From contig NW_020194555.1 of NCBI RefSeq assembly GCF_002865645.1, forward strand, positions 124,001 through 188,000: 64,000 bases of DNA, written 5' to 3'. The stretch is from Hyaloscypha bicolor E. Taxonomy: Eukaryota > Ascomycota > Leotiomycetes > Helotiales > Hyaloscyphaceae. Below are positions 21,606-35,600 of this stretch, in pieces (the stretch's first letter is position 1; the number at the start of each line of letters is the position of its first letter). The position numbers and the translations under genes were made by a program. The notes below the pieces were generated by a model that saw nothing but the letters and a program-made list of their open reading frames with translations, did no database searches and was not told the origin of the DNA.

Positions 21606-23029
21606 CTAGAAGTAATAGTAATAGTAATAATAATACTAAAATATATTTAATTTATTTATATATTTCTTAATAATAAAAATTAAATATAAAATAAAAATAT
21701 ATCTAATAAGCTATAAAAGCAGGAATTCGAAATAAAAATAATTAAGAATAAAAGCAGGTATTTATATATTATTAAAGCTAGTAAATATAATATGGTTTTT
21801 AGTAAAGAAAGTTAATTTATATTATAAATAATATAAAAGTATTTTATTTACTAATAATAGTAATTAGTTTAAATAATAATAGAGTTTAGCTATTAGCTTA
21901 TTATATATTCTATTTCGGCTTTAGTCTTAGTTATAGCCCAGAAATAAAAAGCTTAGTTAGGTTTTTATAGGGCCCTAAAATATAATATATATAATTTCTA
22001 AAATTATTTAATAAATTTATTTCTAATCTTATAAAAAGCAAAATAGTCCGGAAACTATTTAAGAATTAATTAGTAATATTAATTAGTTAGAATTATATAA
22101 TTAATAAGCCTTATTTTGAAATTATTATTAAAATATAAAAATAATTCGAGTTTCTAAGCTATTAATTAAAGGAAAAAATTATATAAGCTAATTATATTTA
22201 TTATTACTTATATTAGAGCTATTATTTCTTTTATTAATATAATTATAGCCTTAGTATATAACTTATAATTTGTATTATTATTAGTAAATAACTTCTTTTT
22301 AGAATAGTCTTAAAACTTTAATTAAAGCAGGCTATTTTTCTTATTTATTATATTAGGATATTAAATAATTTTATTTCTATTAGCTATTTTAAATATATAT
22401 TTTATTATAGAGAGCTTTTTTTTAAAAAAGCAAAAGATTTCTAGTATAATTATATTAAATACTAGTAAATTAAAAAAACTTTACTAATAGATAGAACTAT
22501 AGTTATATAACTAGAATAAGTTTATTATTAGGAATTTATAAACGATTTATAGTAATTAAAGCTTAAGCTATAAAGTATATAATAAATTTATTAAAAAAGA
22601 CTATTATAAAATTAGGAAAATTAGAACTAGATAGAAAAAGAGCTATAAAATAATTAATAAAATTAAAGCTCTATTTCAAGCCAAATAATTTATTATAGTA
22701 ATACTTTTATTATATAATATTTATTAATAATACTAAATCTAGAACTCCTTTTTTAAAAATTATTTAAAAGAATCTTATATATCTTATTTTTTATAAATTA
22801 GTAATATAAATACTTTTAAATAAGCTATTTATAACTTTTAAAAATACTTATTTATAAAATAAATACATTTAGTAAATATATAGTAATTATATAAATACTA
22901 TATTCTTTTTTTAATAATATTATTTTAGTATATTTTAAAATAAAATAGAATTTATAATTAAATTAATAAATAGAAATATAATAGGAATTTTATTATATAA
23001 TCTCTAAATAAAGAAATAGTTTATAGTTT
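21606..23029. repeat. AT-rich decayed DNA, unassigned
   Basis: Stop-riddled A/T sequence with occasional GC-containing words and no readable homology. It lies outside the direct-repeat-bounded region that starts at about 23030. Confidence 0.35.
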
Positions 23030-23400
23030 ACTTATATTAAAGAAAAATATAAGGAAATATATTATAATAAAACATTATTATTATATTGTAATAATAATAT
23101 ATTAATTAATAAAGAGGAAAGAGAGGTGTGGCACGAGTGGCCAAAGCTTAAATACAGGAATATAGTCACGTGAGCCTATATGTAACTACTAGTATATAGT
23201 TGCCATATAACAAAATATAATATATAATAGGAAATTAGCTAAAAGTAATTATAAATTAAAAAAGTATTATATTAATAAAGTTTATATTAGGTTATTTAAT
23301 ATTTCTTTATAAAAAGAATAAGAACTAAATATAAAAAAGAAAAAAGAATTAAGGAATTATATAAAAATATTAAATATTAGTCTAATTTCTATTATATTTA
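23030..23400 (+). repeat. Left member of an outer direct repeat (possible LTR)
   Basis: The words aaatataaggaaatat and ttagctaaaagtaattataaatta, then a collinear stretch ending ctaatttctattata, match 48340-48570 in the same orientation. This copy is interrupted at about 23065-23225 by the 140-bp repeat family. The right copy is less mutated (aaggaggcattatattag against aaaaaagtattatattaa). The pair could be the LTRs of an old element into which the two Gypsy elements inserted. Confidence 0.5.
23085..23215 (+). repeat. 140-bp repeat, copy 3 (least mutated; possible SINE)
   Basis: Keeps gagaggtgtggcacgagtgg, ccaaagcttaaatacagg and tagtcacgtgagcctatat, where copies 1 and 2 have A/T changes. The start ggtgtggcacgagtggc resembles the 5' end and A box of tRNA-Ser/Leu, so a tRNA-derived SINE is possible; no convincing B box was seen. 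It sits inside the left outer repeat, flanked by similar aaatataatatataat words that may be a long target duplication. Confidence 0.55.
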
Positions 23401-26022
23401 TTTCTTTCCTAAATAAGTTATTTATAATTTACTAATTTACCTAAAAGAGCTTATAAAGAAATATTAGTTTAAATATATAATCTTATTTTATAAAGGCAAA
23501 TAAAAGAAATACTAAAAACCAAAATAAGTAGCTTAAGAAAAAAAGAATTATATAATATTATTTCTTTTATAATTTTTATTCTTTTAAACTTTATACTAAT
23601 TTTATAATCTAGCTATATTAAAATCGAGATCCTAAACCATATTTAATACTATTATTATTTTATTTCCGGGATATAGTATTCTTATAAAAAAAGCAGTTAT
23701 TTAAGTTTTATTAAAGGCCCTTTTTCTTTATAAATAGAGCAGCTATAAAGTTACTAATTTTATATTTTCTTTTATTATTTTACTTAGCCTTTACTTTTCT
23801 TTATTACTTCTCTTATTCTAGAATAAATAAGATACTTTTATTACTAATAATCGGATATTTAGTATTATTTATTTATATATTATTAGAAATAGAATTCGGG
23901 TTATTTTATTTATTTTATTTTTATTTCTATTAAAAATATTCTAAATATATATTTTAGTCTCTTATTTAAATATATGAAATAATAATAAAAAGTAATTTAT
24001 AATAGAGCTATATTTTCTAAAATAGTATTAGACTATTATATATAAGAAAAGAGAATTAGTAAGCTAAAATAACTCTCTAAACTATTAAGGCTAGAAGCTA
24101 ATTTATAAAAGCTATTAGGGAATTCGAAGTATTAGTTATTAAAATAAGATCTTATACTATTTTCAAATCCGAATAAGCTTAGAAACGGTTTAGTAAATAA
24201 CTTATTAATAAAGTCTTTATTAGAAGAATTATTAATTATTTTTTCTTTCAAATTTTTCTTTTTTTTTAAACCGGGCTTAATATTATTTTCCTTATTAAAT
24301 TCATTATTAGATTCTTATAGGATTTCAGGAATAGCCTTAGGTTTAGTTTTAAAATAAAAAAGTATAATATTTATATAGCTATAATAGTTAATAATTAAAT
24401 AGAAATTATTTTTATTTTTATAATATTTATAAATTTTTTCTTTAAAGAAATACGAATCTATAATAAGAAATACAAGTTCCGGATTATTTTTTAAGATATA
24501 TTTAAAGACTATATATAAATAATTATTATAATAGTATTTCTTTAGAATAAAAATATCTTAGAAATAATTATATTATAAACTCTATAAATATAAACTATAA
24601 GTTTATTCGAATTTATTTAAAAAAAAATTAATTATATTTTTCTAGAATAATATAATTAGTTTATAGGAAATAATCTAATAATACTTTATTTATAGAACTT
24701 AATTCTATAAAACTAATTATAATATAAAATAGTTTAATAATATATTTAATCTAAAAGAATTCTTATTAATAAGAGATTTCGGGATCTTAAAGCTATATAA
24801 TTTAAAAATAAAATTATTCTAAAAAACTTTATTTTCTAAGGTTTTACTATTATTAGAAAAAGCTATAAGATTTATAAATATTAGATAGAAATTCTATTCT
24901 AGCTTATTTTTATAAAAAGATATAAAAGTAAAACTAATTAGAACTTCTTATTTAATAAGAATAATATTATCTAAAAGCTATTTAAGGTTCTTTTATTTAC
25001 TAGTTTTTTCTAATTTCTTTAATAATATTATTCCTGAACTAGGCTTAAGAAAGTTAAAGAAATAATTATTATATTTAGTTTTAATTAATATATTAGTTTT
25101 ATTCTAGAAATAAGAAATAATTTTAATATAATAATACTCTGAATTATTTTCGAATATAATAGGGCTAGATAGTAAGATATAGTTACAAATTTATTTAAAG
25201 AAAATAAAGAATAATAAAATTAATTTCTTTAAAAAATCGGAAATATTAGTTTAAATTCAGAATACCTATATTATTTCATTCTTTATTTATAGAACCTAGT
25301 AAGTAATATCTGAATAAACTATTAGATATATTTTATTATTTTTATATATAATATAAATTACTAAATAAAAACCCAAATTAGAATAAATAAATTATATTTA
25401 GAAAATAGAAGCTATAGAATTCTTGGCCTAAAATAGTTATATAATAAATATATATAAGGAATTCCCGGTTAATAAGATTATAAAAAGAGGTTTTACTATT
25501 AATTAGGGCCTTATTTATTACCTAATTAGCTATAAAGTTAAATAAATAATAGTTCTATTATAAATAAAAGAAATCAAATTTCTTTAAAAAGTAGTATTAT
25601 AAATATAGGCACTTATATAAATATTTATATAATTCGGAATAGAAATAGAAATATATTTCCAGAAATTAAAACTAATTTATTTTTTAAAAAAAACATTTTA
25701 AGTTATTTTCCTAAATAATTCGTATTTTTTTTTAATATAAAAACTCAGAATATTATAAGAGTTATACTAAATTCTCTAAATAGTTTTTATAATTTATTTA
25801 TTTTTATTTTTTATTTTTAACTTTGAATTTCAAGTATATTATATATTTTTAAATATAGAATATATAAGTGGCTTTAATAAATATAATAAGAATTAAAAAG
25901 AGTTTAATTTGCTTATTTATTAGAATTTAAAGGAAATAAAAATCTCTATATTTAAAATATTACTTGAGATATTTTAAAAGATTATAAATATAGATATATT
26001 TATTAAGATTTTGGGAATTAGA
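23401..26022. repeat. Decayed interior of a possible outer element, part 1
   Basis: AT-rich and stop-riddled, lying between the left outer repeat and the target duplication of the first Gypsy element. No domain could be read. If both nested Gypsy elements are removed it would continue at 32617. Confidence 0.35.
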
Positions 26023-26027
26023 TTTAA

Positions 26028-26295
26028 TATTACGGGTATAGTATTTAGGGCTTAGAAAGTAAGATAGAAGGTCTTTTATAAAAATGATTTAAAGCTAAGA
26101 AAGGGAAAACTAGAATATAGGAAGCTATAAGGAAGTATATATACCCTATAGTATACTAGTCCCAAAGAGGCTTAGCCTTTTAAATATCTCTAGTATATTC
26201 CAAATATATTTCTCTAGTAAAGCAGTTATATTATCTAGAAGATATCTAATATCTAATAAGGCATTTCAGATATTAGGTATCTAGGAATTATAATA
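26028..26295 (-). repeat. LTR of Gypsy element 1, downstream (3') copy
   Basis: 268 bp, collinear with 32338-32611 but much more AT-rich: for example tatagtatttagggcttagaaagtaagat against tacggtattcagggcttggaaagcaaggt. Almost all differences are transitions towards A/T. Confidence 0.88.
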
Positions 26296-29200
26296 TTACC
26301 TCTTTCTTTAAAATAAGCTTGTTTCCGAGCTTTATAAAAGCCATTAATCTATCTAATTTCGTATTATTTTCCTTTCTAAAGTAAACTAATATCTCGGATA
26401 TAGATATTATATATAAAAGGCCAGGGCCTTTACTATATGACTTAGGAAAATTTATTATTATTTCTATATAGTTCTAGATAAGTATTATTTTTTATATAGT
26501 TCAGCTAATATTATAGGTTTTATAGAGGTCCTAATACATTAATATTATTATTATAGAAACTTTATAAAACCAGGAGGCTATTACTTAGTACTAAAGCTAG
26601 ATATTATACTAGATTCTTATCCTAACTAATCTAATAAATTCTATACTTTAGCTTATTTCTTACTAGCTTAACTATAATAACCTGCTTAATACCATATTCT
26701 TATTTACTATTTTCTAGTATTAATAGAGGCGGTTCCGGGTTTACTTAACCTAGTAAAGAATTCTAGAGGTCTTTTTATAGCTTTTCTATATAAAAAACTA
26801 GGTATATTTTTATAGTTTCTGGTAGTTTTAGGAGAAATAAGTAGCTATATTATTCTAGAATCTTAAACGGGCCTTCTATTTAGTTCCCTAGCTTCCGGTT
26901 CAGATAATTAGATTTCTAGTATTTTATAGTAACTTATACTTTATCTCTGACTTTGAAATTAATTAGATAGCGGTATTTATTAGCTTATATTATATATTAT
27001 TCCTGTATTTACTCTATATAGATTTAGATAAATTATTATAATTCATATAATTAATTTACTAATACTTTAGCTTTATTTCTATTTAGCTTCTTTTTAAGTA
27101 AATTAGCTTTAATAGGGGAGTTCTAGTCTAGTAAAATACGAGGCTCGTAGCCCTTTTTAGTTATAAATAGGAACTAGCTAATAGTTTTATACTAAAGAAA
27201 GGCTTATTAATAATTAATTATAATAACTTATTTGTTCTAGTTATTCTAGTAGTAATTAATATACGGGTATAATCTCTAATTAAAGTACTAATTAATAATC
27301 TCTATTTATTTATTTATTTAGAAGTAATTAGTTATAGAAAGCTTAAGCTTTATATTAATTCTTATATAAAATTCGCTCCAAAAATCGAATATGAATTAGA
27401 GTTCCCGATCTAATATAATTATTTCTGGAATATCTATTTAATATATTATATAAAATAAAAACAGAAATACTAGCTATTTAATTATAATTATATCTTATAC
27501 GGGAATTATAATTAGATACTTAAATAAGTAATTTATAAATATAGTAATTATATTATAGCCTAATTTACTTTCTAGATAGCTTTTAAAATCTATAATAATA
27601 TATTACTAGAGATAATTAGAAACTAGAAGAAAATAAAGTAAACTAGACTTCTTATTTCTAGATATATATAATTTCCTATAAATATAGTAATTACTATAGT
27701 ATTAATTAATATTCTTACTTATAGATAGCTAGTAATATATTTTTTTTAATAGCTAATAAAGCTTTATATATTCAGGATATTTAGAAAGAAGTTTATTATA
27801 TACTTTACGGATTAGAGTAGTTTATAAAAGTAATCCGGGAATTATTTCATTCTCTGTAATATAGAATTTCTTATAATATAAAAGGAGGCTGTTTTATAAT
27901 ATCTAGATATTACTTTTGGCTTAGGCTATTATATATAGCTTTTCTAGATCTAGTAATATATAATTATTCTATAGGATCTTATTTATAAATTATAAACTAC
28001 TATACTCGGCAGGAGCTTCTAATAATACTTCTATAAGGGCTACTATAATAGAGTTTACTAGTAAAGCTTCTAATATAATATCTTTTTCTAGGGGAATTAT
28101 ATTTCTAATAGGGGTATTTTTCTCTGAAAAGTCTTTAGTATATATTTGGTTTTTAGGGCCAAATTCCGGATTAAATAAGCCGACTTTATAGAATATTACT
28201 ATAAGCTATAAGTTATAGATAATCTCTGGATTAATCTTATTTTTGAGAAGAAGTACTTGAGTTTATAGCTTTTCCTTAATCTAGTCCTATATATTTACTT
28301 TATTTTATTTTTATAATAAAGCATTTACTTATTTATTCGATTTTCCAGAATAATATATAAGCTTAAAATAATAATAGAATAAGAGCTTAGCCTATCTAGC
28401 TTATTAAGAAAAGAGCTTTTTTATAGTTATAAAGTACTTTAAGATATAATAATTAGAATAGACCTTAAAAGAAGTATTCTAAAGGCCTTCTAGCTTAGCT
28501 TTCTATTTCTCTAGTATTTGTATTATAGCAAGTATTTCCTTATTATATATATTATAATTAAGCTTTATTAGAAATATAGTTTTAGAAAAATAGGCTATAA
28601 GATACTAAAGGCCTATTTCTGGATCTTATTAAGAGAGTAAGCTAGTAATTACTTCTTTAGATATATCTGTTTCTATTATTATAGGCAGATCTAAATTATA
28701 ATATTATAGAACTAGAGTAGAAATTATAGCTTTCTTTAGGTAAGTAAAAGCCTTTTAATATTATTTAGACTATTTAAAGGAAATACTCTTTTTTATAAAT
28801 AAGATAAGAGATCTAGTAATTCGTTTATATTCTCTAATAAAATATTTATAAAAGTTATAAAAGCCAAGAAAGAACTATATATCCTTAACTATTTTTAGGA
28901 ATTACTAGTTATATATTATTTTGACTTTATTAGGATCTATTTTAATACCAGATATAGAAATAATAAAGCCTAAATACTTTATATATATAACTTTAAATTC
29001 CGATTTCTTAATATTTACTTAAAGGCTAATAAGATATAAGTAATCTAGTACTTTTTATATATATTATTTGTATTTTACTAAGTCTTCTAAATAAATAAAA
29101 ATATTATTAAAATATATTATATAAAAGTTATCTAAATATTTAAAAAAAAATATATTATTTATATAATATTAATATATAACCGGGCTATTTATAAAGCCTT

Positions 29201-31879
29201 TCTAGAGAATATTATATTTATATATTTTATAATAGATACGGAATATTATTAGCTCCTAAAAGTCCGGATCTATAGCTATATAATAGAAAGCTTAGTAAAT
29301 ATCTAATTTAGTATAAATCTTAGCCTTAGATAATTAATTTAAAGTTTTATTAATAAGGAAAAGGAAATATTAGTTCTTTCGGGTAATATTATTTAGGCGG
29401 CAGAAATTAATATAGAAGTATAAATCTCTGTTTACTTTCTTTATAAAAAGAACTAGTAAAGTAAAAGAAGCCTAACTAGTTTTAATAAAGCCTTTAGCTA
29501 GATTATTTTTTAAGAAATACTTGATTTCTAGAAGCTTTTAAGTAAACTATTACTAGAAAAGTTAATATCTAATATTCTTGATTTCTTTTAGGCCTTTAAT
29601 CTAAATCTTATAATTATATAATCTATAAGAAGAAAAAATATTAGATTTCTTTTTAGAGAAAATAGAAATATATTTCTTAAGTTCCAGAAGTAATATTCTC
29701 TATAACTACTAAAGCTCTATTTTTCTCGGTTATTAATTCTCTAGGCCAGAAATAGCTTCTTTTTTCCGAGTTTTAAGCTTCTTATTAATTTTATAAATAG
29801 AGATTTAACTAATAATATTATTTTCTTTCTTGGCTATATAATTAAATACTATAAAGATAAAAATAGCTAGGTCTAATATTTACTTTTTATTAAAGACCTC
29901 TTTTTGCTTCTTTAGCTTTTACTTAGGTATTATATCTTAATTAGACTATAGAAGCTTCTTTTCTATAGTCTTATATAATTCCCTCTAATTAGTTTAAAAA
30001 AAAGAAAAACTATTTTAGAATAGAAGATTTCTAGAAATAGCTTATAATAGAATCTTATTAATTAGTATTCTTTTAATATTTTTTATTAGATTACTTTTCT
30101 AGCTATTATTATAAAATACTAATAATATAACCGAATTATATAGATTTAGGCTTATTCTTTAGTTATATAAGCCTATATCTTCTATAATTAACTAGAATAT
30201 TAATATATACTATTTATTTTCTACTAAGAATAATTATAAATATATTAATACTTTATTTATTAATTAGAAATAAAACTTCTATATATTTCTTAGTAAACTT
30301 AGCTAGCTTTTTATTAAAACTATATATAGTATAAAATAAGAGAAAAAGTTATGGTTTTATTCCTAAGAATTACTCTATAAGCTAAATAAACTTTATATTA
30401 ATAAAAGTATAACTATTAGCTCTAGTATTAATAAGGGAAAAAGACTTAATTCCTAATTTATTTATACTAATAATATAAGATATTATAAAAATATCTTTTC
30501 TTATTAAATAAGTCAAGTTAATCTCTACTAAATCTATATTATAAGTCTCTAAAGTAGAGACTTTCTTTAGAAATACTTGTTTCCCGATTTTATACCAGAA
30601 TTAGAGCTCAAATTCTCTAAATATTTTACTAGATTAGTATATTCCGGTAAAATAAAAACTAAGTCCGGCTTAATTTTAGAAAAAGCTATCTTGGTTTCCT
30701 TACTATATAGAACCGGATAATATCTGGTATAGTAGCCAAACTCGTTATAATTAAAGTATTTAATAATTAAGAAATCCTTGGTTTTTATAGGATATTATTT
30801 ATATTTATAAGAGGATATATATTTAATAAAAATAGTTAATATAGGCTTCTTAGGCTTCTTTTTAGAAATATATCTCTTAGGAATATATAAGAATATAATA
30901 TTAGAAGTAAACTTGGCTAGAATAGCTTTTGCCTTCTTATACTTTTTAGTCTTCTTATATATAGCCTTAATCTGCTAATTATTAGTAATATAGTACTAAG
31001 TAAAGTAAGTAATATTAATAGAAAAATTATTATAATATATATATATTAACTTCTAGAGCTTTAGTAAAAGCTTCTTATTTAGTTTATATTTAATATTTTA
31101 AAGACTAATACTGCTTTTTATAAATAATTATAAGAAGAAAGTATAAAACTCCTGAAATATTTAACTAAAGTATATTTAAAGCTTACTAAAGTAATAGTAA
31201 GTATTCTATAGCTTATTAGGGTTAGAGTATAGCTTCTTTAGATAATAGTAGAATTCTAAAAGCTAATAGTACTAATTCGGACTATTTTTATCTATATAAG
31301 AATTAGTTAGGGTAAAAGTATTACTAGTAAGTTTACTAGAAATATAAATAATCTTAAGATTTTCTAAGAAATATAAATTAGTATTTCCTTATAGCTTATT
31401 CTTAATCTGAACTAGCTAGTTATTAAAGATAGTATAATCTCTAGTAAAAAGAGTTAGATCTAGAAGTTTAGTAATTCTAGTATCTCTAAAGGAAATATAA
31501 GATATAAGAAATCCTAAATAGAAATAAATAGGAAATAATTCGGAATTCTTTTAAGAAAGGTTTAGAGTAGCTAGAGTAGCTAGAGTAAAAGTAGTTAGAG
31601 CTACTATAAGCTAATTTATTATAGCTATATAATATTTAATATTATTCTCGAGTTTAGTATTATAGAGCTTAATATTTTCGAGAATAGCTTTATTATAACT
31701 ATAGGCGTTTTTATATAAAATAGCTCTTTAGATATTCTCCCGGTAGCTCTTTATAATAATATTAATATCTAAGAGCAAGATATCGGGTTTCTTAGCCTAT
31801 TTATATAATTCTCTAGTAGTAATATAGTCTTTAGTCTCTAGAAGCTTTATAATAAAAGCAGAGAGTTCTATTTCTATAG

Positions 31880-32340
31880 ACTTGTCTATAAATTCTCCAG
31901 AAACGCTAATAGGATATTCGGTTCGGGAAGGGCCGCTAACGGGATAACCTGAATTAGTAGGAGCTTTACCGGAAGCCTTAGCAGAAGTCGATATGGTTCC
32001 TGGTTATATAGTATCCTAGGAAATTGACCTATTATACTTTTCCTCTACTATATCCTCCCTGGCAGTCTTATTGCCGGTATATATATGGGGCCTATGAGGT
32101 CGTAGGATAGGGCTTGAGGGTAGCAGTCAGGTTACTGGCCTGTGGGTGCCTATTGCTCTAGGACTTGGTTAAAGAGTAGCCTTTATTCGAGGTTCTTCGA
32201 TTTTCGGGTTTTCGGGGGGGTTTCTGACATACTACTGGTGTATGTTTGTAAAGGTATAAATACCTGATTCCTCTAAGGGTTCTGAATTGGTTTATTTGAA
32301 ATCCTATATAGGATTAAAGGAAGTGAGCTTTGAATACTAT
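31880..32340 (-). other. Unmutated 5' leader/gag start of Gypsy element 1
   Basis: From about 31880 up to the LTR the composition is near normal (ggttcgggaagggccgctaacggg, ggatagggcttgagggtagc), whereas the rest of the element is almost only A/T. This part lies next to the 5' LTR on the minus strand, so it should hold the leader and the beginning of gag. No long reading frame was confirmed here. Confidence 0.5.
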
Positions 32341-32611
32341 TACGGGTACGGTATTCAGGGCTTGGAAAGCAAGGTAGAAGGTCCCTTATAAAGACGATTC
32401 AAAGCTAAGGAAGGGAAAACTAGAATACAGGAGGCTGCGAGAGAGTATATATACCCCATAGTATGCTAGTCCCGAAGGGGCTTAGCCTTCTAAATATCTC
32501 TAGTATATTCTAAGCATATTTCCCTAGCCAGGCGGCCGCGTTACGTGCGCCTAGGAGGCATCTGGCATCTGGCGAGGTATCTCAGATACCGGGCATCTGG
32601 GAATTATAATA
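32338..32611 (-). repeat. LTR of Gypsy element 1, upstream (5') copy, hardly mutated
   Basis: 274 bp with GC-rich tail ccaggcggccgcgttacgtg and a repeated catctggcatctggc, which in the other LTR is gatatctaatatctaat. It preserves the ancestral LTR sequence and allows direct reading of mutation direction. Confidence 0.88.
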
Positions 32612-32616
32612 TTTAA

Positions 32617-35600
32617 TAAATTTTATTTTTGAACTAGATTCAAAAAAATTCTTTTAGCTTAATTTAGTTATAATATTAATATTCTCGCCTTCTATTTATA
32701 AATTAATAAGCTCTTTAATTATAACTTTATAAACTACTTATATTTTAGTCTAATTATAATTACTAATAATAAAATTAATATAGAATTCTTTAATTTTTTC
32801 TTAGATATTTTATAAAATATAACTAGTAAATTCATTAATAAATTCGGAAACTTCTTTAAATAGCTCGGGTTCAAGTTTATTAGAGTTCTTAATATCGAAT
32901 CTAATAGATATTAGAATATTAATCGGAAATTTGATTATAGTAAAAAATAAATATTTCTATTTATATTCTTATTAGCTTTTATAGCTATAAGTTCTTAGAT
33001 ATATTAATTAGTAGCTTTTTAGGTTTATTTCAGGCTATATTAATTTGTTTCTAAGCCGGATTTAATAAGAGATTATTTTATAGTTTTAATATAATATTAT
33101 TAATTATAAAGAAAATATTATTAGGAAATTAAATAAAGAAAGCCTTAATTCCAAACGTTATATAATTAGTTAAAGAGAGCTTAATTAATCTAGTATAGTT
33201 TAGAACTAAATTATATTAATTTAAAACTAATTTCTTAGAAAAGTTAATGTTTTTTTTTATTATAATCCGGCTAATTATCTTATTTATTCTTTCTTTTATT
33301 TTAACCCAAGTAAATCTAATATTAGTAGATATTATATAAGATCTAATTTAGCCGGAATTAAAATTAGGCTTTTTAGAATTTTTAGTAATTAGATTAAAAT
33401 AAAATATAATATAAGCCAGGATCTATTTATTAAAGAGCTTAATAGCTTATATAAGTATAAGTACTTTAGTAATAGTATTTAGGCTACTTAAATAGCTTTT
33501 GCTTTAAAATTAGTATTTTAGGCTTTTTAAATTTAGATAAATTACTAGAATTAAGGTATTTCAAATATTTTCTTCTTATATAGCTTTAATATAATTCAAA
33601 CCCTAATTATACTTATTATAGGTAATAATAACTACTTTAGTAATAAAAGTAAAAGAACTAAACTTATTTTTAAAAACCTCTTAATTTTATTTATTAAACT
33701 TTTTTATATATAATATTTACTATTTATATTATATAATAAACTAGCTATTAAGAACTAATATAACTTTATTAGTACTAGTATTAATAAGCTTAATTATATC
33801 GAATTATTTTTCTAATAGGACCTAATTAATAGTTTTTATTATATTTTTAAAACTAATAACTATTTAGCTATTATAAAATATCTCGATATTTGTTTCTAAA
33901 TTAGGTTTAAGAATATTTAATACTTTGGATTTTTCAGATATATAATTAACTTTTTTAGAAAGAGCCTTATTTTTCTTTTTATATAGTATTATTCGAGAGC
34001 TAATATAAGGTATTATAAACGGAATTAAAGAATTAGATCTAGAAAATCCTGAATTACTTTTCTGAGAAATAAAATATAATTTACTAGTTAAAAAGATTTC
34101 TGAGTTTTATTTGGGCTCTAATATTTCTAAGCCAGATTTAGTAATAATATTTAGTAAATAGAACTACTTCTAATAATTAATAGAAATAATAAATATATTA
34201 GAATCTATAATAAGAATTTCTTTCTAAACTAAACTTAAAAAGAAATTTACTAGAATAAGAACTTTTTGAACTTTTTATTTATTAATTTCTTAAAAAGTTA
34301 ATTTTATTATAAAAAACCCAGAAATTACTTATATAATAGTTTTTATAAATATTAAAAAAATATATAAGAAAAATAGTTAAATTTATTAAAAAATATATAA
34401 AAAGATTTTTATAGATATTTTTCTAGGTTTTTATAATTATAATATATAATAAAAGAATATAAAGTTTTTTTAAAATAAATAAAATAAATAAAAATAAAAT
34501 ACAGAAATATATTTAAAGTTAAAGCTTTTTTTTAAGTAAATAAATAAAAAATTTCCCGATTAAATTAAAATTTATTCTAGTATTTTTCTGAAATCATAAA
34601 ATTAACTTATTTAAATACTAAATACTTATAATATACTTGTTTTATTTCTTAATATATTAAAATTAGAAAATAGAAAAAATATATTAAAACGAAAGATAAA
34701 TAAATTAAAAGTAAATAATTAGAGAATAGAAAATAATAATAAAAAGAATAAACGGAATTTATAATTTTATAATTTTATTTATTAAGTAATAGATATATTA
34801 GGCCCTTTATATATATTTATAAAGGCAGATAGAATTACTACTAGTTAAAATTAAATAGATTCTTTTATTAAACTTCGAGTTTTAATAATAGTTTTATTAG
34901 AATCTTTATTTATAATTAGTATATTTTCTTAAAACTCGCTTTTATTTAAAGAATTCATTTTATTCGAATTACTTTCAGAATTATTTTTAACTAGAATAAA
35001 GATATCTTTCTTATATATAAACTTTTTAAAGCAATTTCTAATATAAATATCTCTTAATTTAATTTTATTTATTTCTTCTAATTTATAATTTTTTTTTAAA
35101 AAAAGCAACTTTTATATAATATAAATTTATTTATTAAAAAATAAAAATAATATTTTTGGCTTTAATTTCTTTTAGATAAAGGCAGTATTTAATATTAAAG
35201 ACTTTTTTATTTTATTCCCGAAAATATTATTTATAAAATATAATCTTTTTTATATCTTTATTATATAATTAGAATTACTAAATACGAATTTCTAAAAGCT
35301 TATTTCTTATTTTAGTCTTTATTTAGTTTAGGAGCCTTTATATAAGAAACCTTATCTTATAAGAAAAAATAGCTTCTCTTTTATAAATTAGAAAAAAAAG
35401 TATTATACTAGTTAATTTATAAATTAAAATATATTTAGCTAATAATATTACTAAAAAATGTTTTTTCTAGTATTTTCCTTTTTTATATATATAGGCTAAA
35501 GCTTTTCTAATTAAGTAATAACTATATTTAATTTCTTTATTTACTTTTAAATTATATATAGAAATCTGTATTTATTAAATACTATATTTAATTATAAAAA

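Larger units (their letters stand above)
26028..32611 (-). mobile_element. Nested Ty3/Gypsy LTR retrotransposon 1 (6.6 kb, RIP-mutated)
   Basis: LTRs at 26028-26295 and 32338-32611 both begin TATTACGGGTA and end GGAATTATAATA. The element is flanked by TTTAA on both sides (26023-26027, 32612-32616), a 5-bp target duplication. Coding remnants are on the minus strand. A zinc knuckle in which every Cys and the His have become Tyr (YFNYNEFGYYTRYYP) lies near 30750. Reverse transcriptase AKIYTKLDIY.AFYYIAIDPD is near 29330-29220. An integrase C-terminal ITKKGYEPRILLD is near 27170. Order gag-pol and strand agree, so the 32.3 kb LTR is the 5' LTR. Stops are frequent, mostly explained by C-to-T on either strand. 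It cannot be autonomous. Confidence 0.88.
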
